From JBEVJC01 sp040510375 (lineage in GTDB: Bacteria > Bacteroidota > Bacteroidia > Chitinophagales > Chitinophagaceae), in NCBI GenBank assembly GCA_040510375.1, contig JBEVJC010000003.1, forward strand, positions 68,455 through 132,454: a DNA stretch of 64,000 nucleotides, written 5' to 3'. The notes beneath the pieces were generated by a model. That model did not search any database. It was not told the origin of the DNA and worked only from the letters and a program-made list of their open reading frames with translations. Shown here piece by piece: positions 1 to 7,011 of the stretch (within the stretch, counting starts at the first letter, position 1; each line of letters begins with the position of its first letter). Position numbers and translations under genes: made by a program.

Positions 1-393
1 CTGACCCGTACCAACCAGCACAACTTTATTTACAAGGCCGGGTCGCATCTTCAGGATCATTTGCCCAACGAATCCCCCGAGTGAATAAGCGAGCAGGTTC
101 ACTCTTTCCAGTCCCAGTGCTTTTATAAAACCAAGGGCATCGTTTGTCATCTCCTGGATGGTTGAAGGCATTGAACCTTCGCTGTCGCCAACACCACGGT
201 TGTCAAAAACTATCACTTCATGGTTTTCCGCAATTCCATCTGCCACCGAGGGATCCCAATGATCCATTGTGCCGGTGAAATGCTGGAGGAAAACGATTGG
301 TAAATCACCTTTTTTTCCAAACCGGCGGTATGCAAACAGCACATTTCCTACGGAAACAAATTGTGTGGGTGCGGTGGTAATAGAATCTTGCAT
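1..393 (-). CDS. alpha/beta fold hydrolase (partial, C-terminus outside window)
   Basis: The first 131 residues are visible; the gene runs off the left edge. The start ATG is at 391-393 (protein begins MQDSITTAPTQF). It shows the alpha/beta-hydrolase order: a strand ending in IVFLQHF near residue 50, the VFDNRGVGDSEG turn, and a nucleophile elbow AYSLGGFVGQM with serine in the usual G-x-S-x-G position (first Gly replaced by Ala). There is no signal peptide, so it is probably cytosolic. The substrate cannot be told; many relatives are annotated as general esterases or as chloroperoxidase-like hydrolases. It lies in the same direction as the DUF4153 gene behind it, about 140 bp away. Confidence 0.85.
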   Translation of the reverse strand, partial: MQDSITTAPTQFVSVGNVLFAYRRFGKKGDLPIVFLQHFTGTMDHWDPSVADGIAENHEVIVFDNRGVGDSEGSMPSTIQEMTNDALGFIKALGLERVNLLAYSLGGFVGQMILKMRPGLVNKVVLVGTGQ

Positions 394-448
394 AAAAAGA
401 TTTTAAGGATAATACTTTCTATGCCCCAAAGATAAAATTGATAACCAG

Positions 449-478
449 GCCCCCGCCGTATAATTCGACGGAAGGGGC
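449..478 (-). terminator. possible hairpin downstream of the DUF4153 gene
   Basis: An inverted repeat (GCCCC..CCGT / ACGG..GGGGC, two mismatched positions, 8-nt loop) lies about 55 bp beyond the stop codon of the DUF4153 gene. No clear U-tract follows on the minus strand, so an intrinsic terminator is only possible. Confidence 0.3.
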
Positions 479-533
479 GAATGGAAAGACGGGAAATGTA
501 ATCGGGTCGGTGGGACCCTTAATTACGTTGCGA

Positions 534-1778
534 TTACCTGAACCCAAAGAAAAAAGGAAACAGGAAGGTTACGATAATTGTCCATACAAAATAGACAGGC
601 AGGTACGAAGAGATGATATTACCAACTGCCGTGTTTTCAGATTTATTTGTGAGAACCCTGAAAAGCCTGGCGATTACCAGCAGCAGGTTTATAAAAATCA
701 GGATATTGCCGCCAAGTACTGCGGCCCTGTTTGGTGTAATTCCCCATTCGGAAATCCTGAACAGAATTGCAGACAGCGCAATACCATTAACAATCACGGT
801 TACAACAGGAAGTAATAAAAGAAGCCAGGTTGCGGTCTTACTTGTTGTTGATTTCGAACTTTCAGCCAGCGAAAAGAAGATAATGGCCATAACACCGATT
901 AACAAAGCATTAAACAGGAGTAAGAACTCACGGTCGTTGTATGGATTTTTACCTGAATATACAATTGCGATCAGGTAGATTACCAGCATAACCATAACCA
1001 GCGGACTGAAGATCCTTGCAATCACCGGCGAAACCTTACCAACCAGCTGTGGGTTATTCCGTACAAGGTAGGTACCGATAATCGGAGCTATGGGGAGCGC
1101 AAACATTATGATATTGTTGGAATAGAACTTTTCTATGTTAAAACCGATCAGGGAAAAAAGACCAATAGTCAAACCGCTGAGGATTGCGCCAGCAATCAGG
1201 ATAAGCGCTGTAATAACAACCAGGTCGCCATTATACCTTAAAAAATCAAGCCGTTTGTCGCCGGTATTGCGGTGGTCGCCAGTAAAAGAAAATCCAAGAA
1301 TGCACCAGAGGAACAAGGGCAGGTGAATACAGGATAATATCAGGGTGTCACTTTGGTTGAGGTCGGGGAAGAAGTTAATAAAAAACAAACCCAATAGTGT
1401 AGCGATAATTACAAAGGCGATGCCGTAGGCAGACAGCCTGTTTTTCCAGGAGAAATAAACCGTTAACATTGACAAAGTCATAAAACCGATATTCCTGGTT
1501 AAATACGCTTCCCTGTCAAGATGCAGGATGTCCGGCAGTTTTGCCAGTAATCCCGCCAGGAGGGATAAAAAAATTACAAATAACAAATCCTTTCTGGTAC
1601 CCCAGGTTATTTCATCGCTGGTGAAATTCAGCCGTTCAAACCAGAAGCGGGCAAGGGGACTTTGTTCCAGTCCCGGATATAAAGATTTAAATACACGCTT
1701 AAAAGCAGGTTTGTCAGTCCGGTACAACTTTTCCAGTTGAACAGGATTGTCGAGGTTGGATAAGATTTCTTCTTTCAT
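534..1778 (-). CDS. DUF4153-type multipass membrane protein
   Basis: A 414-residue protein starting MKEEILSNLDNP; this ATG (1776-1778) is preferred over an upstream alternative start at 1844 because the extra 22 residues look like leader sequence. A soluble N-terminal stretch of about 75 residues is followed by roughly a dozen hydrophobic helices (for example LLFVIFLSLLAGLLA and IIVTFLFPFFFGF at the C-terminus). The architecture and the N-terminal region resemble the DUF4153 family of uncharacterised inner-membrane proteins; this name is from memory of the family. No catalytic motif is visible and the function is unknown. It is a single gene with no close operon partner. Confidence 0.65.
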   Translation of the reverse strand: MKEEILSNLDNPVQLEKLYRTDKPAFKRVFKSLYPGLEQSPLARFWFERLNFTSDEITWGTRKDLLFVIFLSLLAGLLAKLPDILHLDREAYLTRNIGFMTLSMLTVYFSWKNRLSAYGIAFVIIATLLGLFFINFFPDLNQSDTLILSCIHLPLFLWCILGFSFTGDHRNTGDKRLDFLRYNGDLVVITALILIAGAILSGLTIGLFSLIGFNIEKFYSNNIIMFALPIAPIIGTYLVRNNPQLVGKVSPVIARIFSPLVMVMLVIYLIAIVYSGKNPYNDREFLLLFNALLIGVMAIIFFSLAESSKSTTSKTATWLLLLLPVVTVIVNGIALSAILFRISEWGITPNRAAVLGGNILIFINLLLVIARLFRVLTNKSENTAVGNIISSYLPVYFVWTIIVTFLFPFFFGFR

Positions 1779-2027
1779 AATAAGAGTGTAATAAATGAAT
1801 AATAATTTCCTGTCTCCAAAGGTTAAAAGCACTTTGTAATACAAAGTAATATCAAATTATTGAGAAATCCTAGCCGGGTCCAAAATAATCTGGGTGGCGG
1901 GGAGGGGTCGCCCACCTGTTATTTGGGTCCCCGGGACAAATTAATTGGGTTGTTCAGACAAATATTCTATGCCCGTTATCGACATTTTTGTCGGTGTTTT
2001 CCATTGTAAATCATCAAACACGAAAAA

Positions 2028-2471
2028 ATGAAAGGGATCTGGCTAATTATAGTTTTTATCTGCGGGGTTCTGTTGCCTTTCCAGACTGGATTGAATGCAA
2101 AACTGGGGAAATCCATCGAAAGCCCGGGGTATGCATCCCTGTTATCCTTTATTGTAGGTGCGTTGACAGTGGCCATCTACCTTCAGTTCACCAGGGAAAG
2201 TTTATCCTGGGCAGGTTTAAAAACGGCTTCGTTGTATTCTATCATTGGTGGGGGAATAATCGGTGCATTTTTTATAACGGCATCGATGCTGGCCCTGCCA
2301 CGTATTGGAATGGGACTCACATTTGGAATTATAATCGCGGGACAAATGGTTACTGCTGTTTTACTTGATCAGTTTAATATCATGGTATCACAGCAACATA
2401 GTATCAATGCCTGGCGGATAATTGGTGTACTGCTGATCATTTCAGGAGTGGTGATCATCAAAAGATTTTAA
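2028..2471 (+). CDS. DMT-family permease (YdcZ/DUF606-like)
   Basis: A 147-residue protein with about five hydrophobic helices and almost no loops, starting MKGIWLIIVFICGVLLPFQ. The size, the N-terminal QTGLNAKLGK segment and the central RIGMGLTFGIIIAGQMV segment match the short, single-repeat DMT permeases (YdcZ, formerly DUF606), which probably dimerise in the inner membrane. The substrate is unknown. It is the only plus-strand gene in the first 7 kb and converges on the PNPOx-like gene with about 55 bp between stops; no terminator hairpin is evident there. Confidence 0.75.
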   Translation: MKGIWLIIVFICGVLLPFQTGLNAKLGKSIESPGYASLLSFIVGALTVAIYLQFTRESLSWAGLKTASLYSIIGGGIIGAFFITASMLALPRIGMGLTFGIIIAGQMVTAVLLDQFNIMVSQQHSINAWRIIGVLLIISGVVIIKRF

Positions 2472-2526
2472 GTACTGATCTGGCAATTGTACTCATCTAA
2501 AGTATTCCGGATTTTCCCGTTGGTGA

Positions 2527-3156
2527 CTAGATCTGGCCCTCTGAACGGAGTTTCTTTTTCAGGGTTTGGATTTCAGCTTCCAGGTCATGGATATGATCGC
2601 TTTGTGAGTTGAAGAGTTCCCTGATATCTTCCAGTGTATATCGGGGCGTGATATGTTGCGGACAATTCCAGTCATACGCATCGATATCAAATACAATCAT
2701 ACGTTCCGGGTGGGAGGGGTAGTCGTGAAGGTCAAGCCGGGCGTGCAGTTCCGGATCATCGGCAAATTCCACAATGCTTGCCCTGGCAAATATTTTAAGC
2801 CGTTCCCTTGCAGGATAATTTACCATGATCATGGATACTTTATTATTGGTCATTATGTTGCCGACAGATACAAACTGCATATTTCCCCTGAAATCGACTA
2901 TGCCGATTTTTTTTGGCTCCAGCACCTTTATAAATCCCTTGGGTCCGCCGCGATGTTGGATATAGGGATATCCGCTTTCACTGTTTGATGCCATATAGAA
3001 ATGATCCATCCGGGAAATATATTCGATCTCCACCCCGGTCAAACCATCCACCTGTTGTTCTTTCTCAAGCCTTGCATAACTCTTCCTGCTTCCAAGTCGT
3101 TCCTGCATTTTTTTTACCTCAGCTGAGAAAGCGATTTCTCCGAAATTTCTGGCCAT
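2527..3156 (-). CDS. pyridoxamine 5'-phosphate oxidase-like flavin-binding protein
   Basis: A 209-residue protein. The segment from about residue 45 to 125 (SRMDHFYMASNSESGYPYIQ, then FRGNMQFVSVGNI) is the split-barrel FMN-binding fold of PNPOx-like proteins that often reduce small molecules or bind F420 or heme. The last 25 residues (DHIHDLEAEIQTLKKKL) form a predicted coiled coil. No signal peptide, so cytosolic. The actual substrate is unknown, and it is unlikely to be the true PdxH because the PLP-pathway signature is not seen. Its promoter region contains the 37-bp tandem repeats. Confidence 0.75.
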   Translation of the reverse strand: MARNFGEIAFSAEVKKMQERLGSRKSYARLEKEQQVDGLTGVEIEYISRMDHFYMASNSESGYPYIQHRGGPKGFIKVLEPKKIGIVDFRGNMQFVSVGNIMTNNKVSMIMVNYPARERLKIFARASIVEFADDPELHARLDLHDYPSHPERMIVFDIDAYDWNCPQHITPRYTLEDIRELFNSQSDHIHDLEAEIQTLKKKLRSEGQI

Positions 3157-3203
3157 AGATCAGGATTGAAATGTAAAGTTGGCGAATGCAGGAATAATGG
3201 CCT

Positions 3204-3313
3204 GATAAATTTTACCGGCCGTTCATGACCTGGCGAAACCGGTAAATTATACCAGCTATTCATGATCTGGCGAAACCGGTAAATTATACCGGCCATCCAT
3301 ATCCTGGCAAGCC
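3204..3313. repeat. 37-bp tandem repeat, three copies
   Basis: Three adjacent units (3204-3240, 3241-3277, 3278-3313; 37, 37 and 36 bp) share a core reading GGTAAATTATACC...CTGGCGAAACC. They fill the gap between the stop of the hydrolase at 3378 and the start of the PNPOx-like gene at 3156. A fourth partial copy lies at 4778-4797. Confidence 0.9.
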
Positions 3314-3377
3314 GGTATTGGTAAGTTGGTAAATCCCTGCCGGGAGAGAGCAGGGATTTTACCTGAACTTGCCAGCT

Positions 3378-4283
3378 CTAAGCCTGTTGGGCTTTAAGGT
3401 CTTTTTTGCGGTCGGCCCCTACCTTCCTGTCAAGGAAGTCCCTGATGGTGGCTGTTATTTCATCGCCAAAACTTTCCAGTGCAAAATGTCCGGTTGGATA
3501 AAGATGGAATTCCAGGTTCTTCACATCCTTTTTAAACGCCTCTGCACCGATACCTGGAAATATATAATCGTCCTTCCCATACACGATCAGCATTTCAGGG
3601 TTCTTTTCGCGGAGATACGCCTGCCATTTCGGATATTGTTTTACATTGTTGCGGTAGTCGTAGAACATCGCGATCTGGATATCATCATTTTCCGGACGTT
3701 GTAAATGTCGCAGGTCAATTTCCCAGTTATCGGGCGACACTACCTCCGGGTCGGGTACACTGTGGGTATATTGCCATTTAAGTCCCTCGGGACTATGGAA
3801 TGCCTGGCATTTTTTTATTGCATCTGCATCATTCCTGTTTTTCCATAATGCCTTGATCGGATCCCAGAAAGTTTCCAGTCCTTCTTCATAGCAGCATCCA
3901 TTTTGTACGATGATGGTCTCCACTCTCTCCGGATGTTTATAGGCAAGCGTCCAGCCAACAGGTGCACCATAGTCCATCAGGTAAAGGCTATATTTTTTTA
4001 CCTGCAGGTATTCGAGTAGTCCGTCTACAATTTCCGCATAATTGGCAAATGAATAATCGAACTTTGAAATGGGGGGTTGTTCACTGCGTCCATAACCCGG
4101 ATAGTCGGGTGCGATCAGGTGGTATTTATCAGACAGGTCCCTGATAAGGTTGCGATACATATGTGATGATGTAGGATAACCATGGAGTAATAGCAGGGCG
4201 GGTGCATCCTCCGGACCGGCCTCCCTGTAAAATATATTAACCCCATTGATTGTGGTGAAACGGTGATGCGTTTTGTTTTTCAT
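3378..4283 (-). CDS. alpha/beta hydrolase with Asp nucleophile (epoxide hydrolase / haloalkane dehalogenase type)
   Basis: A 301-residue cytosolic hydrolase. The oxyanion-hole motif HGYPTSS lies at residues 34-40. The nucleophile elbow is LMDYGAPVG, so Asp104 rather than Ser is the nucleophile, as in epoxide hydrolases, haloalkane dehalogenases and fluoroacetate dehalogenases. A candidate acid is Asp238/239 (YGKDDYIFP) and the catalytic base is His266 (PTGHFALE). A cap domain occupies roughly residues 130-215. The family assignment is solid; the substrate is not. It sits in a minus-strand run with the DUF6130 gene about 70 bp upstream. Confidence 0.88.
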   Translation of the reverse strand: MKNKTHHRFTTINGVNIFYREAGPEDAPALLLLHGYPTSSHMYRNLIRDLSDKYHLIAPDYPGYGRSEQPPISKFDYSFANYAEIVDGLLEYLQVKKYSLYLMDYGAPVGWTLAYKHPERVETIIVQNGCCYEEGLETFWDPIKALWKNRNDADAIKKCQAFHSPEGLKWQYTHSVPDPEVVSPDNWEIDLRHLQRPENDDIQIAMFYDYRNNVKQYPKWQAYLREKNPEMLIVYGKDDYIFPGIGAEAFKKDVKNLEFHLYPTGHFALESFGDEITATIRDFLDRKVGADRKKDLKAQQA

Positions 4284-4350
4284 TTCCTTGTTTTTTTAAT
4301 TAGCGATTATCGATTTTAAAGAATGTTTCCTTCCACACTACCCTGGCTGT

Positions 4351-4761
4351 TCAGGGAGGTGCCGGAATATCAAAGGATACTTCCTTGCTGTCAATGATGC
4401 GATGCGTTGGATCGGCCAGTTCAATCAGGATATGATGTTCTCCGGGAGTAAGTCCATTCAGGATAATGGGTTCGCCACTTGCATCAACCCAATGCCAGGA
4501 AGTATGATCAACCGTTAAATGCAGGTGTCCCAAACGCGGGGAAACGTCCAGCGCTGCAGGACCATAAACCGGTGCTATATGTACATTTTCCATCCGGTAC
4601 TGGATAACCACCCGACCCATGGCCAATTGATCAGGTAGCGGTGGGTCCACCACCATTACAGGTTTTGGTTCCGAATTAAGCGGCACTACCGACGCAGCTT
4701 CCCGGACAGCGCGTCCAGGGGGAGTGATATTGCCGGATGGGGTTTGAATTCCAGAGATCAT
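4351..4761 (-). CDS. DUF6130 family protein, apparently lacking a signal peptide
   Basis: A 136-residue protein whose second half (GHLHLTVDHTSWHWVDASGE, then GLTPGEHHILIELADPTH) matches the small DUF6130 family as I remember it; these are secreted or periplasmic beta-sandwich proteins of unknown role. Family members normally begin with a signal peptide, whereas this one starts MISGIQTPSG. An in-frame stop lies only a few codons upstream of this ATG, so the leader seems to be missing rather than mis-called. Repeat sequence lies immediately upstream, and loss of the original N-terminus there is possible. The start is therefore uncertain. Confidence 0.65.
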   Translation of the reverse strand: MISGIQTPSGNITPPGRAVREAASVVPLNSEPKPVMVVDPPLPDQLAMGRVVIQYRMENVHIAPVYGPAALDVSPRLGHLHLTVDHTSWHWVDASGEPIILNGLTPGEHHILIELADPTHRIIDSKEVSFDIPAPP

Positions 4762-4777
4762 TTCAAAAGATTAGGCT

Positions 4778-4797
4778 GGTAAATTATACTGGCCGGT
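4778..4797. repeat. dispersed partial copy of the 37-bp repeat
   Basis: GGTAAATTATACTGGCC matches the first 17 bases of the third unit at 3278 with one difference. As at 3204-3313, it lies just upstream of a minus-strand start codon (4761) and downstream of an alpha/beta hydrolase gene. Confidence 0.7.
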
Positions 4798-4817
4798 GAT
4801 CGTTAGATTTTGTTGAG

Positions 4818-4948
4818 CTTCCGAAACTGAACCGGGCGCATCTGTTATTGCTGGCTTCCGAAACTGAACCGGCGCATCAGTTGTTGGTGCTGGCTTTCGA
4901 AACTGAGCCGGCGCATCAATCTTTGGTGCCTGCTTTCGAAGCTGCACC
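4818..4948. repeat. 39-bp tandem repeat derived from a gene 3' end
   Basis: Successive units begin at 4818, 4855, 4894 and 4933 (spacing 37, 39, 39), each starting with a CTTCCGAAACTG-like core. The last units contain the final codons and stop of the hydrolase that ends at 4916, so the array looks like repeated duplication of that gene's 3' end. Read on the minus strand in another frame the units encode a 13-residue repeat of the form APxxDAPVQFRKP. Confidence 0.85.
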
Positions 4949-5728
4949 AATCGCAGCCGATTCAATTACCTTGGCTACTTTAACAGGTTGTGATATATAC
5001 ACCACATGGCTGGCATCCAGTTCGGTGACAGTTGTGCCTGCCCGTTTATACATATTCTTAAGTATAATGGGGTTGATACTTTTGTCGCCCGTAGATACGA
5101 TTCCCCAGGTAGGTTTGTCTTTCCACGCAGCTACTGTTGCCGGTGTGGTGAAACATTTAAGTGTAATGGGCACCTGTGAATCGTACATGAAATCTGATTG
5201 TTCCTTACTAAGGTCACCGCAAAAACCCGAATGGTATTGTGCCTTGGGATAATAGATCCATCCACTTTCATCTGGCTGCAGTGCTCCGCTTCCGGGAACA
5301 GGAGGCTCTGAAGAAGCAAGCTGCACGGTGGTTTCGCCCACCTCCGGTAAAAACCCTTCAATGTAAACCATGCCCGCCACCATCGGGGAAATTCCCGCCT
5401 GCGAGATTACGGTACCTCCCCATGAATGTCCGACAAGAATGGTGGGACCATCCTGCTTGTTCAGGATAATATTGGTGGCGGCAACATCTTCCTCGAGGGA
5501 GGTGCAGGAATTCTGGACAATTGTAACGGTGTATCCCTTTTTGGTCAGTATCTGATGGATGGCTTCGAAACCGGAACCATCGGCGAATGCACCATGTACG
5601 ATCACAATATTTTTTATAGCTTTTTCTGGCCGGTAAGGGTATTGATGTTTACCTGGCAGAAAAAAAAGGACGAACGTAATGGTTGCCAGTGTCAGGTTTA
5701 AAGGATCAGGGTTGAGTCGTAGTTTCAT
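4916..5728 (-). CDS. exported alpha/beta hydrolase (esterase-like)
   Basis: A 270-residue protein with an N-terminal hydrophobic segment (LNLTLATITFVLFFLPG), hence probably exported or anchored. The hydrolase core starts at about residue 38. HGAFADGSGF (from 45) is the oxyanion-hole region. VGHSWGGTV places the nucleophile at Ser102. The acid is probably Asp215 (VSTGDKSI) and the base His241 (DASHVVYI). This is the HGAFADGSGW-type subgroup, usually annotated as alpha/beta hydrolase without a defined substrate. The C-terminal codons overlap the 39-bp repeat array, so the exact length of the tail may vary between strains. Confidence 0.87.
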   Translation of the reverse strand: MKLRLNPDPLNLTLATITFVLFFLPGKHQYPYRPEKAIKNIVIVHGAFADGSGFEAIHQILTKKGYTVTIVQNSCTSLEEDVAATNIILNKQDGPTILVGHSWGGTVISQAGISPMVAGMVYIEGFLPEVGETTVQLASSEPPVPGSGALQPDESGWIYYPKAQYHSGFCGDLSKEQSDFMYDSQVPITLKCFTTPATVAAWKDKPTWGIVSTGDKSINPIILKNMYKRAGTTVTELDASHVVYISQPVKVAKVIESAAIGAASKAGTKD

Positions 5729-5776
5729 TTTTGAAAAATTTGTATACGTGGATATTTTTTTGCCGCGGGAGAGTGA

Positions 5777-6730
5777 TCATACATCGGCATAGACAAGTTT
5801 TGTAAAGAAGGCGCCATCCAGTACAAATTTTCCCCATTTGGCATCAAGGTCTGCGGTAGGTTTGGCGGCTACTGTTTCAGCAAGTGTTTTCCCGCTCTTT
5901 TTTAGTTTGTATACCCTGTCGCGCACAAGCACCAGCATATCCCTGAACTCTTTAAGTTGTTTGCGATTGCCAACAGGCCCATGTCCCGGGATGATTATTG
6001 TATCGTTGGTAGTATTGGCAAGGTTATAATCGGATGCATTGATCATGCCCTCCAGTTTACCGCCGCTGTCATGATCGATGAAGGGATAATATCCGTTCCA
6101 CCAGGTATCGGCAACATGGATAATATCAACATTTGGAAAGCGGACAGAAATATCACAATCCGTATGGGCGGGATTATAATATCTCATTGCGATTTTTGTA
6201 CCATTGAAATCCAGCTCATGTGTCTGTTTGAATTGAATGGTGGGCAGACCGTCGGCGGGTAGTGGCTCGAACGTATAATCCCAGTCCTTTACCCTGATGG
6301 TGGTGGAAAGATTCTTTCTTGTGTTCTCCTGTGCGATGATGGTAGCTCCGTACTGGTGAACCCATGGGTTGCCATTTGCATGATCAAAATGCCAATGGGT
6401 ATTGATGAGGTATTTGAGTGGATCGTTGCTGATCTTCGCCATCGCCGCCTTTATTTTTTGTTCGGAAACAGCTATGCCGGCGTCGACCATGAGTTTTCCA
6501 TCAGGACCAGTGAAGACAGCGATATTACCTCCTGAACCCTGCAGTACGCTGATATTTCCCCTGAGTTTCTGGACTACTATCGGCGATTTTGCTGCTTCAT
6601 TTATTATGGTGATTACCGGACTTTCCTGTGCAAAAATTTTCCTGGGAAAAAATAAAGTACCTGCGGTTACCAAACCGGCGGTCCGGATAAAGTCTGCCCT
6701 TGAAACAGGCGGGCGTGTATTCGACTGCAT
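5777..6730 (-). CDS. exported MBL-fold metallo-hydrolase
   Basis: A 317-residue protein of the metallo-beta-lactamase fold. The N-terminus (SRADFIRTAGLVTAGTLFF) looks like a Tat-type leader but has only one arginine at the twin position, so Sec export is also possible. The metal-binding motif is HWHFDHANGN, with His112, His114, Asp116 and His117. Further ligands are expected in NPAHTDCD, HVADTWWN and IIPGHGPVG. Related periplasmic MBL proteins hydrolyse lactones, beta-lactams or sulfate esters, or have no known substrate; the sequence does not decide. It is the first gene of the minus-strand run, 48 bp ahead of the exported alpha/beta hydrolase. Confidence 0.88.
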   Translation of the reverse strand: MQSNTRPPVSRADFIRTAGLVTAGTLFFPRKIFAQESPVITIINEAAKSPIVVQKLRGNISVLQGSGGNIAVFTGPDGKLMVDAGIAVSEQKIKAAMAKISNDPLKYLINTHWHFDHANGNPWVHQYGATIIAQENTRKNLSTTIRVKDWDYTFEPLPADGLPTIQFKQTHELDFNGTKIAMRYYNPAHTDCDISVRFPNVDIIHVADTWWNGYYPFIDHDSGGKLEGMINASDYNLANTTNDTIIIPGHGPVGNRKQLKEFRDMLVLVRDRVYKLKKSGKTLAETVAAKPTADLDAKWGKFVLDGAFFTKLVYADV

Positions 6731-7011
6731 GATTAAAAATTATTGATTGTGCGATAAACTGTTTGCTCCAGCGGTTTACAAAGATGGGAGGACTATTTTC
6801 CGGGTGTTTGCCGGTGAGGTTCATATTCTTTGCTCGTTTGATTCAACGGGCTCCTGTCAAAGAAGGCCGGTAATCATTACCTTAAAGGAAGGGTAAATGC
6901 TGAAAGGACCGGTTTGTATATAAGAATTGTCCAAAAGGATAAGAACAGCGTTTCTGGCTTACCGGCAGCAAATGATACAATTCGTAAATTTATCTGTTTA
7001 GAATTATTGAT

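Noticed and set aside
3204..3313. CRISPR-like array of 37-bp units
   Set aside because: The copies are directly adjacent with no spacers, so this is a simple tandem repeat.
4771..4965. 64-residue minus-strand frame with 13-residue proline-rich repeats
   Set aside because: It overlaps the hydrolase 3' end in another frame and arises from the 39-bp repeat; kept as a repeat feature, not a gene.
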